Part shown: positions 36,753-45,676 of the stretch, one piece after another
Layout: every line of letters begins with the position of its first letter
How positions within the stretch are numbered: position 1 is the stretch's first letter
Source of the DNA: Burkholderia pyrrocinia
GTDB lineage: Bacteria; Pseudomonadota; Gammaproteobacteria; Burkholderiales; Burkholderiaceae
Direction: 5' to 3'
Length of the DNA: 64,000 bases
Assembly (NCBI RefSeq): GCF_018417535.1
Contig: NZ_CP070977.1
Location: forward strand, 3,720,001-3,784,000
Program-made: the position numbers and the translations under genes
Notes under the pieces: model-generated
Databases searched by the model: none
What the model was told of the DNA's origin: nothing
Seen by the model: only the letters and a program-made list of their open reading frames with translations

Positions 36753-37889
36753 TTACTTGCCGACGCCCGAGGCCGCGATCTGCTTCTCCACGAACTGTGC
36801 GAACAGCGCGTGCAGGCGCGTCGTCGGGTGCACCGTGTCGGCGAACATGTAGGTCTGGTCCGCGTTCGCGACCGTGTAGGTCTGCGGCGAGCAGAACAGC
36901 GACGAGCCGAATGCGGTCGCGTTCGCGACGCCGTACTGCGTCGCCGCTGCGACCATCGCCTTCAGGTTACAGGCGGTGTCGGTGTTCGACACCGAGAAGC
37001 CGTTCGCCTGGTAGTTGGCTGCGATGCCGTCCTGCCACGTGAACGTGTCGAGCAGCGCGGCCTTCGTCGTGTCGACCTTCAGCGCGGCCAGCGTGCCGGC
37101 GAGCGCCTGGTTGAACAGCCCCGACAGTTGCGTGAACGCGGCCTGCGTGCCGCCCTGCAGCGCGAGCGGCGTGCTGCCGATGTCCGGCACGTTCGACACG
37201 AACACGTGCGTTGCACCCGCCGCGACGATCTGCTGGACGATCCCGCCGAGCTGCTGAGCGGCCAGGCCGATCGCCTGCGCCGCCGCGAGTTGCGCGGCCG
37301 GCGTGTTGCCCTGTGCCTGCGCGACCTGCGCCTGGTAGAAGATGTCGTTCGCGCCGCCGTTGATCAGCACGATCTGGCCTGCGTTGAAGCTGCCGTGCTG
37401 CGTCAGGTACTGCTTGACCTGGTCGGCGATCGGCGTCGTCGTCGCCTGCGCGTAGTCGGCGTTCGGCACGCTCGCGTCGGCATGGCCGATGCCCGGCTGC
37501 AGCGTCACGCGCGCGCCGCCCTGAGCGTAGCCGAGGCCGCCCGTTGCCTGCAGCGGAATGCCGAAGCCGCCCTGGTTCGCGGGCTGCAGCGTGTCGCCGT
37601 AGTACTGCGCGACGTCTTGCGCCCACACCTGGCCGGGGTTGGTCGTGAAGCGGCCGCCGCCGAAACCGAGCTTGATCTGCGAATAGGTGCCGGCGTCGGA
37701 CAGGCTGTCGCCGAACGATACGATCTGCATCTTCACGCCCGACGGCGGCGTATTCGACGCGCTGCTGCTGTTGTCGTCACCGCCGCCGCACGCGGCGAGC
37801 AGTGCGAGCGCGGCGCCCGCGATCGCGACCTGTGCGGTGCGCAGCAGGCGTTGCCGGGTGCGCGACGGGAATTGTTGTTGTGACTGCAT
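36753..37889 (-). CDS. Secreted GDSL-family lipase/esterase (lipoprotein-like)
   Basis: A predicted extracytoplasmic SGNH hydrolase of 378 residues. The N-terminus has a basic region and hydrophobic core ending in LLAACGGGDD, a credible lipobox with Cys34. Block I is FGDSLSDAGTYSQ with the nucleophile Ser, block III is INGGANDIFYQ with the Asn, and block V is FADTVHPTTRLH with the catalytic Asp and His. It lacks the C-terminal autotransporter barrel found in EstA-type relatives. The ATG at 37889 gives this signal peptide. The substrate is unknown; esters, lipids or cell-wall acyl groups are possible. Confidence 0.9.
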   Translation of the reverse strand: MQSQQQFPSRTRQRLLRTAQVAIAGAALALLAACGGGDDNSSSASNTPPSGVKMQIVSFGDSLSDAGTYSQIKLGFGGGRFTTNPGQVWAQDVAQYYGDTLQPANQGGFGIPLQATGGLGYAQGGARVTLQPGIGHADASVPNADYAQATTTPIADQVKQYLTQHGSFNAGQIVLINGGANDIFYQAQVAQAQGNTPAAQLAAAQAIGLAAQQLGGIVQQIVAAGATHVFVSNVPDIGSTPLALQGGTQAAFTQLSGLFNQALAGTLAALKVDTTKAALLDTFTWQDGIAANYQANGFSVSNTDTACNLKAMVAAATQYGVANATAFGSSLFCSPQTYTVANADQTYMFADTVHPTTRLHALFAQFVEKQIAASGVGK

Positions 37890-37983
37890 CGTTCGATCTC
37901 CTCGTAGATATGGCCTGATGTGTTTCCCATCTGCCGCGTGCCTGCTCGGAACCGGGCTGCGCGGCGGCCGTTGGCTGAAACGG

Positions 37984-38898
37984 TTATTGATCACGCGCAG
38001 TCGCAAGTGGCACGGTACGCGGATCCTGGTTAGCGGCCTCGGCGATCTGCGCATGATAAGCGCTCGCCCACTCGGGCGGGCCGAAAATCGCGCGCAGCTT
38101 GTTGCGCCATCCGTCGACGCGCAACGCGTCGGCCGCCATCGACACCCACTCGTGAAACGTCGCGACGAGCGGGTTGTTCGAGCCGAGCCGCTCGACGATC
38201 CCGTACTGCGGCGGGTCGTTCGGCGTTTCCTCGACATAGCTGCCGAACAGGCGATCCCAGATCACAAGGACGCCTGCGTAATTGCGGTCGATGTAGCGCG
38301 CGTTGCGTGCATGGTGCGCGCGGTGGATCGACGGCGTGTTGAGCACGTACTCGAGCCAGCCGAGCTTGCCGATCGCCTGCGTGTGCACGAAGAACTGGAA
38401 CGCGAGGTTGATCAGCACGATGCCGACGACCTGTTGCGGCGGAAAGCCGGCGAACGCGAGCGGCAGCCAGAACGCCCACATGCCCGCGACCGGGTACATC
38501 AGGCTCTGGCGGAACGCGGTCGAGAAATTCATCCGCTCGGACGAGTGGTGCACGACGTGTGCGGCCCACAGCCAGCGCACGCGATGGCTCGCGCGATGGA
38601 ACACGTAGTAGAGGAAGTCCTGCGCGACGAACAGCACCGCGAACGACAGCCAGCTGTCGTGCCAGGTGAACAGGCGATAGTGCTGGTAACAGTACGCGTA
38701 GACGGGGATCACGACGAGCCACGCGATCTTGTCGGCGCCCTGATGCATCAACGCGAGCGCCGCATTGCACAGCGTGTCGCGCCACGCATAGACATGGTCC
38801 TGCGCACGTGTGCGGGCGAGGTGCCAGGCCTCCCACGCGATGCAGAGCAGGAAGACGGGCGCCAGCGCGAGCAGAAGCAATTCGACGTCGAATCGCAT
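37984..38898 (-). CDS. Sterol desaturase/fatty acid hydroxylase family protein
   Basis: An integral membrane di-iron enzyme of the FA_hydroxylase superfamily, 304 residues. The histidine clusters are all present: FHRASHRVRWLWAAHVVHHSS (HxxxH and HxxHH) and NTPSIHRAHHARNARYIDRNYAG (HxxHH). Four or five membrane helices surround them. Bacterial relatives act on hopanoids, fatty acids or ether lipids, and the substrate here cannot be deduced. I chose MRFDVELLLL at 38898. It lies 94 bases upstream of the GDSL esterase gene on the same strand, and the two might be co-transcribed. Confidence 0.88.
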   Translation of the reverse strand: MRFDVELLLLALAPVFLLCIAWEAWHLARTRAQDHVYAWRDTLCNAALALMHQGADKIAWLVVIPVYAYCYQHYRLFTWHDSWLSFAVLFVAQDFLYYVFHRASHRVRWLWAAHVVHHSSERMNFSTAFRQSLMYPVAGMWAFWLPLAFAGFPPQQVVGIVLINLAFQFFVHTQAIGKLGWLEYVLNTPSIHRAHHARNARYIDRNYAGVLVIWDRLFGSYVEETPNDPPQYGIVERLGSNNPLVATFHEWVSMAADALRVDGWRNKLRAIFGPPEWASAYHAQIAEAANQDPRTVPLATARDQ

Positions 38899-39268
38899 GG
38901 GCGTGTCTCCTCCTTTCCCCTGCAAGCCGTGAGGCCGGGCGCGTGGCCCGTTGTAGATATCAGTCAGGCCAACAGCCTACGCAATCGCCACGCGCTAGGC
39001 GAGGGGGCAGCGTAGAGGGTTCCCTCTGAGGACAGGGTTTCTACGGAACCGCGCGGCGCGGGGCCGGGCGGTGCGGCCCCGTTTTATGAGCATGGCTGGC
39101 TTGCGGTGCGTTGCGCGCCGGTGGCGGCGGCCGTTTCAAACCGCGCAGGGCGAGAATCCGTGTGCGAGGCGGCGGCTGCCCGCCAGGGCAAGCCGATGCG
39201 CGGGCCGCCGCGTGGCCGATGTAGCCGACAGTGGGGCGGGGATGCGCCGCATCGCGGCGCGCGGGCCG
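38899..39268. other. 370-base gene-free stretch with a plus-strand terminator-like hairpin
   Basis: No protein frame here is convincing. At 39060-39085 there is GGGGCCG, a seven-base loop, CGGCCCC, then GTTTT: a terminator-like hairpin on the plus strand, although no plus-strand gene precedes it. Upstream at 39015-39028 is AGAGGG-TT-CCCTCT, and the surrounding 39012-39052 segment can fold further. It may hold the promoter of the desaturase gene, a small RNA, or the 3' end of the dacB transcript read on the other strand. Confidence 0.45.
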
Positions 39269-40801
39269 TCAGTGCGCGCCTGCGTAGATCCATTCGAGCA
39301 GCGAGTCGTGCGCGGCGCGCGCGCCTTCCGCGTGATCGTTGTTGATGAAGCTGACGACGATGTAGCTCTGGCCGTCGGTGCCGGCGACATAGCCGGCGAT
39401 CGCGCGCACGTCGCGCAGCGTGCCGGTCTTGATGTGCGCGTTGCCGAGCACGCCGGCGTTGGTGAGGCGGTTCTTCATCGTGCCGTCGATGCCGGCGATC
39501 GGCAGCGAATCGATGAACGCCTGCGCGACAGGGCTCGCATTCGCAGCCTGCAACAGCGCGGCGAGCGACAGCGCGCTCACGTGCTCTTCGCGCGACAGCC
39601 CCGAGCCGTTTTCGAGCACGAGGTCCGGCATCGCGATCCCGTTTTTCTGCAGGAACGCCTGGATCGCGCGGCTCGACTGTTCGGGCGTCGCGGGCGGCTT
39701 GCCGCTGACCGCGCCGATCGTCAGGAACAGGTTGCGCGCCATCACGTTGTTGCTGAACTTGTTGATGTCGTAGACGATGCTGCCGAGCACCGGGCTGTGA
39801 TGCACGGCGAGCGGCCGCGCGGTGGTCGGCACCTTGCCTTCGCTCACCGGCCCCGCGATCGTGCCGCCGTCCTGCCGCCACAGCGCAAGGAAGCCGCGCG
39901 CGAAGAACGTCGTGTGATCGAGGATCGCGAGGTTGGTCGTGTGCGCGCCGCAACGCAGCGGATAGTCGCCGGCGAACGACGCGGTCATCATCCCGGCGCC
40001 GGCCGTCAGCGTCGGGCGCGCGGCCGCGGCGGCCGCGCTGCACGAGCCCGTGCCTTCGACTAGTTGGTTGTCGATCGACAGGTCCGCGAGCGGCGGCAGC
40101 ACGTCGACGGCCACCTTGCCGTCGTCGCCCGGCGTGACCGTGAACGACACGGCCTTGAACGCGTACAGCAGCGGGTCGGGGCCGACGTTGTACGGCGCGC
40201 TTGCGTCGTCGTCGAACGACGGCAGGTCGCGCGTCGACGCCGCGAAATAGCTCTTGTCGAGCACGAGGCCGCCGGCCACGCGCTTGACGCCAGCCTTGCG
40301 GAGCTTGTCGACGAGGTCGATCAGCTCTTCCGGCACGAGCTTCGGATCGCCGGTGCCCTTGATGTACAGGTTGCCCTGCAGCGTGCCGTCGGGGTCGACC
40401 GTGCCGTCCGTGTAGGCGGTCGTGCGCCAGCGGAAGTCGGGGCCGAGGATCGACAGGCCCGAGAAGGTCGTGACGAGCTTCATCGTCGACGCCGGCAGCA
40501 TCGGCCGGCTCGCATTCCACGCGATCAGCGGTTCCGGGTCGCCGACACGCTCGACGACGACGCTCATCGCCGACGCCGGCACCTTCGCGCGCTGCAGCGC
40601 GACGAGCACCGACGCCGGCAGGCCGGCCGCGCGCGCGGCGGGCGACACGACGGCGGTCTTGCGCGCTTCCTTGCGGGCGTGCTTGCGGGCTTGCGCGGCC
40701 GGCGCGAAGGCGAGGGCCGTGCAGGTGGCGATGACGGCGGCTGCGCGCAGGCAGACGCGGGAACGGGGGGCGAACCGGGCGGAAAGGACGGAAATCGGCA
40801 T
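39269..40801 (-). CDS. dacB: D-alanyl-D-alanine carboxypeptidase/endopeptidase (PBP4, S13 family)
   Basis: A periplasmic penicillin-binding protein that trims or cleaves peptidoglycan cross-links. It has 510 residues with a Sec signal (RVCLRAAAVIATCTALAFAPAAQA). The three penicillin-binding motifs are present: SxxK in LPASTMKLVTTFSG, SxN in INKFSNNVMARN, and KTG in AHIKTGTLRDV. A family-specific insertion with GTGSCSAAAA contains one of two cysteines. I chose the ATG at 40801; the frame extends 23 codons further but adds nothing. It diverges from the two-component/degP block, which also concerns envelope upkeep. Confidence 0.95.
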   Translation of the reverse strand: MPISVLSARFAPRSRVCLRAAAVIATCTALAFAPAAQARKHARKEARKTAVVSPAARAAGLPASVLVALQRAKVPASAMSVVVERVGDPEPLIAWNASRPMLPASTMKLVTTFSGLSILGPDFRWRTTAYTDGTVDPDGTLQGNLYIKGTGDPKLVPEELIDLVDKLRKAGVKRVAGGLVLDKSYFAASTRDLPSFDDDASAPYNVGPDPLLYAFKAVSFTVTPGDDGKVAVDVLPPLADLSIDNQLVEGTGSCSAAAAAARPTLTAGAGMMTASFAGDYPLRCGAHTTNLAILDHTTFFARGFLALWRQDGGTIAGPVSEGKVPTTARPLAVHHSPVLGSIVYDINKFSNNVMARNLFLTIGAVSGKPPATPEQSSRAIQAFLQKNGIAMPDLVLENGSGLSREEHVSALSLAALLQAANASPVAQAFIDSLPIAGIDGTMKNRLTNAGVLGNAHIKTGTLRDVRAIAGYVAGTDGQSYIVVSFINNDHAEGARAAHDSLLEWIYAGAH

Positions 40802-41002
40802 GAACGAATACGGGTAAGCAGGGGCTCGGGCGGCGCGCGTGTCGCGCGCAAGCGCACATTGTAGAGACAAGTGGGCAAATGCCCGCTGAAATCGCGTGTC
40901 GTGCCGTATTGCGGCATCACTTTGTTGCGGGCATGCCGCGCACGCGATTCGCGGCGCTACAATGATCGGCGTGTTTCACCCGACCCATGGATGCCTGTCC
41001 CG

Positions 41003-41665
41003 ATGCGGATTCTGCTTGTCGAAGACGACCGAATGATTGCCGAGGGCGTGCGCAAGGCGCTGCGCTCGGACGGCTTTGCGGTCGACTGGGTGCAGGACGG
41101 CGACGCAGCGCTCACGGCGCTCGGCGGCGAGACTTACGACCTGCTGCTGCTCGACCTCGGCCTGCCGAAGCGCGACGGCATCGACGTGCTGCGCACGCTG
41201 CGCGCACGCGGGCTGTCGCTGCCGGTGCTGATCGTCACCGCGCGCGACGCGGTCGCCGATCGCGTGAAGGGGCTCGACGCCGGCGCCGACGACTACCTCG
41301 TCAAGCCGTTCGACCTCGACGAGCTGGGCGCGCGGATGCGCGCGCTGATTCGCCGCCAGGCCGGGCGCAGCGAGTCGCTGATCCGCCACGGCGCGCTGAC
41401 GCTCGATCCCGCGTCGCACCAGGTGACGCTCGACGGCGCGCCCGTCGCGCTGTCCGCGCGCGAGTTCGCGCTGCTCGAGGCGCTGCTCGCGCGGCCCGGC
41501 GCGGTGCTGTCGAAGAGCCAGCTCGAGGAGAAGATGTACGGCTGGGGTGAGGAGATCGGCAGCAACACGGTCGAGGTCTACATCCACGCACTGCGCAAGA
41601 AGCTCGGCTCGGACCTGATCCGCAACGTGCGCGGGCTCGGCTACATGGTCGTCAAGGAAAGCTGA
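41003..41665 (+). CDS. OmpR-family response regulator (QseB/PmrA-like), upstream of degP
   Basis: A response regulator of 220 residues. The receiver domain has VEDDR, phosphoacceptor Asp51 in LLLDLGLPKRDG and Lys in DDYLVKPFDLDEL. The winged helix has SNTVEVYIHALRKKLG and RGLGYMVV. The start MRILLVEDD at 41003 is standard, though in-frame ATGs lie at 40991 and further up. The kinase gene follows after three bases. A triple TTAAG direct repeat in front of degP (43058-43083) has the spacing of sites used by PmrA/QseB-type regulators, making degP a likely target. TACAAT at 40958-40963 could be the -10 of this operon. Confidence 0.93.
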   Translation: MRILLVEDDRMIAEGVRKALRSDGFAVDWVQDGDAALTALGGETYDLLLLDLGLPKRDGIDVLRTLRARGLSLPVLIVTARDAVADRVKGLDAGADDYLVKPFDLDELGARMRALIRRQAGRSESLIRHGALTLDPASHQVTLDGAPVALSAREFALLEALLARPGAVLSKSQLEEKMYGWGEEIGSNTVEVYIHALRKKLGSDLIRNVRGLGYMVVKES

Positions 41666-41668
41666 CGC

Positions 41669-43015
41669 GTGAGGTCGATTCGTCATCAATTGCTGATCTG
41701 GCTGCTCGCGATCGTCGTCGCGGGCGTGGGCGCTGCGGGCTGGCTCATCTATCGGCAGGCGCTCGCCGAGGCGAACGAGCTGTTCGACTACCAGCTTCAG
41801 GAAATCGCCGCGGCGCTGCCGTCCGAGCCGTTCTCGCAGGTGTTCGGTTCGCGCACCAACGGCGACGAAGGCATCGTGATCCAGATCTGGAACCGCAACG
41901 GCGTGCTGATGTACTTCTCGCATCCGCGCGCACCGATCGCGCCGCGCGCGGAGCTCGGCTTCTCGACCGAGCGCACCGATCGCGGCGAATGGCGCGTGTA
42001 CGGCGCGATCGTCGGCGACAACGTCGTGCAGCTCGCGCAGCCGCTGTCGGTGCGCAACCGGCTCGCGGCGAACGTCGCGCTGCGCACGCTGTGGCCGCTG
42101 ATCGTGCTGCTGCCGTTCCTCGGCGCGGCCGTGTGGGTGATCGTCGGGCGCGGGCTCGCGCCGCTCGGCCGCGTGACGCGCGCGGTCGAGGCGCGCCGGC
42201 CGGAGGCGCTCGATCCGCTGCCCGACGAGCGCCTGCCGCTCGAGGTGCAGCCGCTCGTGCGGGCGCTGAACGGGCTGCTCGCGCGGCTGTCGGCCGCGCT
42301 CGACACGCAGAAGGCGTTCGTGGCCGACGCCGCGCACGAACTGCGCACGCCGCTCGCGGCCGTGCAGATCCAGGCGCAGCTCGTCGCCCGCGCGAAGGAC
42401 GACGCGTCGCGTCGCGAGGCGGTCGCGGATCTCCAGGACGGCGTCACGCGTGCAACGCGCCTCGCGGAGCAGTTGCTCGCGCTGGCACGCGCCGAGCCGG
42501 ACGGCGCGACGATGCGCGAACCGGTCGACCTGCAGGCGCTGCTTGCCGAATGCGTGGCCGCGCATGCGCCGCTCGCGCAGCGGCGCGGCATCGATCTCGG
42601 TTTCGAGGAGACGCGCGCGGCGAGCGTCGTCGCGGACGTCGGCGCGCTGCGCGTGATGTTCGGCAACCTGCTCGACAACGCGGTGAAGTACACGCCGGAC
42701 GGCGGCCGCATCGACGTGTCGCTGACCTCCGACGCGGCCGGCCGCGCGTGCGTCCAGATCGGCGACAGCGGGCCCGGCATCCCGGCCGACGAGCGCGAGC
42801 GCGTGTTCGACCGCTTCTACCGCGACAGCTCCGCGCGGGCGCGCACCGACCTGTCGGGTAGCGGGCTCGGGCTGGCGATCGTCAAGCGCGTGGCGGCGCA
42901 GCAGGGCGCGACGGTGTCGCTCGGCGACGCGGCCGCGGGCGGCCTGCTCGTCAGCGTCGTGTTTCGCAACGCCGAGATGCCGGCCGAGGCGCCGCGGCAG
43001 TCCGAATCCGTGTGA
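41669..43015 (+). CDS. QseC/PmrB-like sensor histidine kinase
   Basis: A membrane sensor kinase of 448 residues that begins with GTG at 41669, three bases after the regulator stop. Membrane segments are at about residues 9-27 and 143-160, with a short periplasmic domain of about 115 residues between. The H-box FVADAAHELRTPLAAV has His223, then come the N-box (GNLLDNAVKYTP) and G-boxes (DSGPGIPADERERVF, GSGLGLAIV). I saw no ATG alternative that would keep the first membrane helix. Next is degP, 111 bases downstream, so envelope stress or cation/peptide signals are plausible inputs, but the ligand is unknown. Confidence 0.93.
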   Translation: MRSIRHQLLIWLLAIVVAGVGAAGWLIYRQALAEANELFDYQLQEIAAALPSEPFSQVFGSRTNGDEGIVIQIWNRNGVLMYFSHPRAPIAPRAELGFSTERTDRGEWRVYGAIVGDNVVQLAQPLSVRNRLAANVALRTLWPLIVLLPFLGAAVWVIVGRGLAPLGRVTRAVEARRPEALDPLPDERLPLEVQPLVRALNGLLARLSAALDTQKAFVADAAHELRTPLAAVQIQAQLVARAKDDASRREAVADLQDGVTRATRLAEQLLALARAEPDGATMREPVDLQALLAECVAAHAPLAQRRGIDLGFEETRAASVVADVGALRVMFGNLLDNAVKYTPDGGRIDVSLTSDAAGRACVQIGDSGPGIPADERERVFDRFYRDSSARARTDLSGSGLGLAIVKRVAAQQGATVSLGDAAAGGLLVSVVFRNAEMPAEAPRQSESV

Positions 43016-43056
43016 AGATCGGCGCCGGACGGGTACTGGCGGCTGCTTGGGCCCCA

Positions 43057-43083
43057 CTTAAGGCTGATTAAGCCTCCTTTAAG
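43057..43083 (+). promoter_or_regulatory. Triple TTAAG direct repeat upstream of degP
   Basis: TTAAG occurs at 43058-43062, 43068-43072 and 43079-43083, with start-to-start distances of 10 and 11 bases, one helical turn each. This is the layout of half-sites for OmpR-family regulators such as PmrA and QseB (TTAA-N5/6-TTAA). It ends 43 bases before the degP ATG, and a CCTAAC/TAACAA -10-like element follows about 18 bases on. The adjacent response regulator is the obvious candidate to bind; binding itself is inferred. Confidence 0.7.
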
Positions 43084-43126
43084 TCAGGGTCGTTACGCTG
43101 CGTCCTAACAAAGAGGAGGTCCTACG

Positions 43127-44611
43127 ATGAACACCCGATTCCTTGCGCGCGGCGCCGTCGCGGTCGCCGTGGCGGCCGCCCTTTCGGCCGGTTACTTCGC
43201 CGGCACCCGCCGCGCCGATCCGCAGATCATCACGCCTGCGCAGGCGGCCGCGCTGATGCCGGCCGAAGCGGCCGCGAAGACCGGCATCCCCGATTTCTCG
43301 GGGCTGGTCGAGACCTACGGCCCGGCGGTCGTGAACATCAGCGCGAAGCACGTCGTGAAGCAGGTGGCGCGGCGCGTGCCGCAGCCGCAACTGCCGATCG
43401 ACCCGAGCGACCCGTTCTACCAGTTCTTCAAGCACTTCTACGGCCAGGTGCCGGGGATGGGCGGCGACGCGCAGCCGGACGACCAGCCGAGCGCGAGTCT
43501 CGGTTCCGGGTTCGTTGTCAGCTCCGACGGGTACATCCTCACCAATGCGCACGTGATCGACGGCGCGAACGTCGTCACGGTCAGGCTGACCGACAAGCGC
43601 GAATACAAGGCGAAGGTCGTCGGATCGGACAAGCAGTCCGACGTCGCGGTGCTGAAGATCGACGCGAGCGGCCTGCCGACCGTGAAGATCGGCGATCCGG
43701 CGCAGAGCAAGGTCGGCCAGTGGGTCGTCGCGATCGGTTCGCCGTACGGCTTCGACAACACGGTCACGTCGGGCATCATCAGCGCGAAGTCGCGCGCGCT
43801 GCCGGACGAGAACTACACGCCGTTCATCCAGACCGACGTGCCGGTGAACCCCGGCAACTCGGGGGGTCCGCTGTTCAACCTGCAGGGCGAGGTGATCGGC
43901 ATCAACTCGATGATCTACTCGCAGACGGGCGGCTTCCAGGGCCTGTCGTTCGCGATCCCGATCAACGAGGCGATCAAGGTGAAGGACGAGCTCGTGAAGA
44001 CGGGCCACGTGAGCCGCGGCCGCCTCGGCGTCGCCGTGCAGGGGCTGAACCAGACGCTGGCGAGCTCGTTCGGGCTGCAGAAGCCGGACGGCGCGCTCGT
44101 CAGTTCGGTCGACTCGAACGGCCCGGCCGCGAAGGCGGGCCTGCAGCCGGGCGACGTGATCCTGTCGGTCAACGGCTCGCCGGTTGCCGATTCGACGTCG
44201 CTGCCCGCGCAGATCGCGAACCTGAAGCCGGGTTCGAAGGCCGACCTGCAGATCTGGCGCGACAAGTCGAAGAAGTCGATCAGCGTGACGCTCGGCGCGA
44301 TGGCCGATGCGAAACTCGCGTCGAACGACAGCGGGCCGGTCGAGCAGGGCCGCCTGGGCGTCGCGGTGCGTCCGCTGTCGCCGCAGGAGCGCAGTGCCGA
44401 CAACCTGTCGCACGGGCTGATCGTGCAGCAGGCTGGCGGGCCGGCCGCCAATGCGGGCATCCAGCCCGGCGACGTGATCCTCGCGGTCAACGGCCGCCCG
44501 GTCACGAGCCCCGAGCAGTTGCGCGACGCGGTCAAGGGCGCGGGCAACAGTCTTGCGCTGCTGATCCAGCGCGATAATGCACAGATATTCGTGCCGGTCG
44601 ACCTGAGCTGA
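43127..44611 (+). CDS. degP: Periplasmic serine endoprotease DegP/HtrA (Do family)
   Basis: Periplasmic protease-chaperone for misfolded envelope proteins, 494 residues. The N-terminal segment (FLARGAVAVAVAAALSAGYFAG) is a signal or anchor. The catalytic triad is visible: His in ILTNAHVIDGA, Asp in KQSDVAVLKID and Ser in NPGNSGGPLFN. Two PDZ domains follow (RGRLGVAVQGLNQ to about residue 370, and GRLGVAVRPLSPQ to the end). GAGGAGGT sits before the ATG. The orthologue in B. cenocepacia is known as HtrA and is needed for growth under heat and osmotic stress. It is downstream of a two-component pair and the TTAAG repeat site. Confidence 0.96.
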   Translation: MNTRFLARGAVAVAVAAALSAGYFAGTRRADPQIITPAQAAALMPAEAAAKTGIPDFSGLVETYGPAVVNISAKHVVKQVARRVPQPQLPIDPSDPFYQFFKHFYGQVPGMGGDAQPDDQPSASLGSGFVVSSDGYILTNAHVIDGANVVTVRLTDKREYKAKVVGSDKQSDVAVLKIDASGLPTVKIGDPAQSKVGQWVVAIGSPYGFDNTVTSGIISAKSRALPDENYTPFIQTDVPVNPGNSGGPLFNLQGEVIGINSMIYSQTGGFQGLSFAIPINEAIKVKDELVKTGHVSRGRLGVAVQGLNQTLASSFGLQKPDGALVSSVDSNGPAAKAGLQPGDVILSVNGSPVADSTSLPAQIANLKPGSKADLQIWRDKSKKSISVTLGAMADAKLASNDSGPVEQGRLGVAVRPLSPQERSADNLSHGLIVQQAGGPAANAGIQPGDVILAVNGRPVTSPEQLRDAVKGAGNSLALLIQRDNAQIFVPVDLS

Positions 44612-44715
44612 CCGGCGACGACCGACGGCCGGCCAGGCCGGCCGCGGCGGGCGCCGCCGCCGTCCGACCCCGTGGCGTGGCGCCCCGTATGTGTTCCGAC
44701 CCCAAGGAGAGAGCC

Positions 44716-45153
44716 ATGCAATATCTACGCAACGTGTCCCGATTTGCCGTTGCCGCGGCGTTGGCCGCCGGCTTCGCAGCCGGCGCGACCGGCGCGTACG
44801 CGCAGTCGGACGGCTTGCCCGCCGCGCGCCAGGAGGGCGACGTCACCTTCGTGTCCGGCGGCGTCGGGCAGGACGAATCGACGGCGTTCCAGCGCAACGA
44901 GGCGAAGTGGCCGCTGGCGCTGCGCTTCACCGGCAAGGGCGGCGAGTTCCTGGCCGACGTCCATGTGCGGATCGTCGACGGCAAGGGTGCCGAAGTGCTG
45001 AAAACCGACGCGCGCGGGCCGTACATGCTCGTGCAGGTGCCGCCGGGGCGCTATACGGTGTATGCGACGTACCAGGGCAACGAAGAATCCCGCGCCGTCA
45101 CGGTCGGCGCGAAGGGCGGCGCGAAAACCGCATTCCAGTGGAGCGCGCAGTAG
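44716..45153 (+). CDS. Small secreted protein with carboxypeptidase-regulatory-like fold
   Basis: A predicted periplasmic protein of 145 residues with a signal peptide (FAVAAALAAGFAAGATGAYA, cleavage before QSD). The mature part ends in a beta-rich segment (FLADVHVRIVDGKGAEVLKTDARGPYMLVQVPPGRYTVYATYQGNEESRAVTV) that resembles the transthyretin/CarboxypepD_reg fold. AAGGAGAGAG precedes the ATG. It is 104 bases after degP on the same strand and precedes a terminator, so it may belong to the degP transcript. The function is unknown. Confidence 0.82.
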   Translation: MQYLRNVSRFAVAAALAAGFAAGATGAYAQSDGLPAARQEGDVTFVSGGVGQDESTAFQRNEAKWPLALRFTGKGGEFLADVHVRIVDGKGAEVLKTDARGPYMLVQVPPGRYTVYATYQGNEESRAVTVGAKGGAKTAFQWSAQ

Positions 45154-45211
45154 CCCGCCGAGCGCGGCCTCGGCCCGGGTTGCGCATTCGGACGAAGTTT
45201 CGCCCATAATG

Positions 45212-45241
45212 AAAGCCACGGCACCCGTGCCGTGGCTTTTT
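45212..45241 (+). terminator. Intrinsic terminator after the degP block
   Basis: AAAGCCACGGCAC, CC, GTGCCGTGGC, then five T residues. The stem is a near-perfect palindrome and closes the degP-45153 segment. Confidence 0.92.
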
Positions 45242-45288
45242 CGTTTCCTGCGCCCGGTGTGCCAGCCGGGCCGCCCGAAGGAGAAACG

Positions 45289-45648
45289 ATGTCCGATGCT
45301 GCCGACCCTCGTCCCGAAATCGTGCCGAACCGCCATCGCGTGCGGGTGATCCATCGCGGCATCACCTACGCCGATTCGCACGGCGCGCTGACCGTGCGCG
45401 AAGCCGGGCAGCCGGACACTCATTACCTGCCGCGCGGCGACGTCAACATGCGCAGGCTCGTGAAATCGGGCGTCACGACGGCCTGCCCGTTCAGGGGACA
45501 GGCCGTGCATTTCGATTTGCAGACGGAAGACGGCGTGATCGAGAACGCCGCATGGAGTTACGAGGAACCGAAGGAGGCGGCGGCTGCGCTCGCGCACTAC
45601 GTCGCCTTCGATGCCGCACGGATCGACAGTCTCGTCGAGACGTCCTGA
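45289..45648 (+). CDS. DUF427 domain protein
   Basis: A single-domain DUF427 protein of 119 residues. The family pattern is visible: GITYADSHGALTVREAG, then THYLPRGDVNMRRLVKSG, and CPFRGQAVHFDLQ with DGVIENAAWSYEEPKEAAAALAHYVAF. DUF427 proteins are compact beta folds with no assigned reaction. GAAGGAGAAACG precedes the ATG. The CoxG-like gene follows after 28 bases and may be co-transcribed. Confidence 0.9.
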   Translation: MSDAADPRPEIVPNRHRVRVIHRGITYADSHGALTVREAGQPDTHYLPRGDVNMRRLVKSGVTTACPFRGQAVHFDLQTEDGVIENAAWSYEEPKEAAAALAHYVAFDAARIDSLVETS

Positions 45649-45676
45649 TGCGGCGCGCGTTCATCGGGGAGGCACC

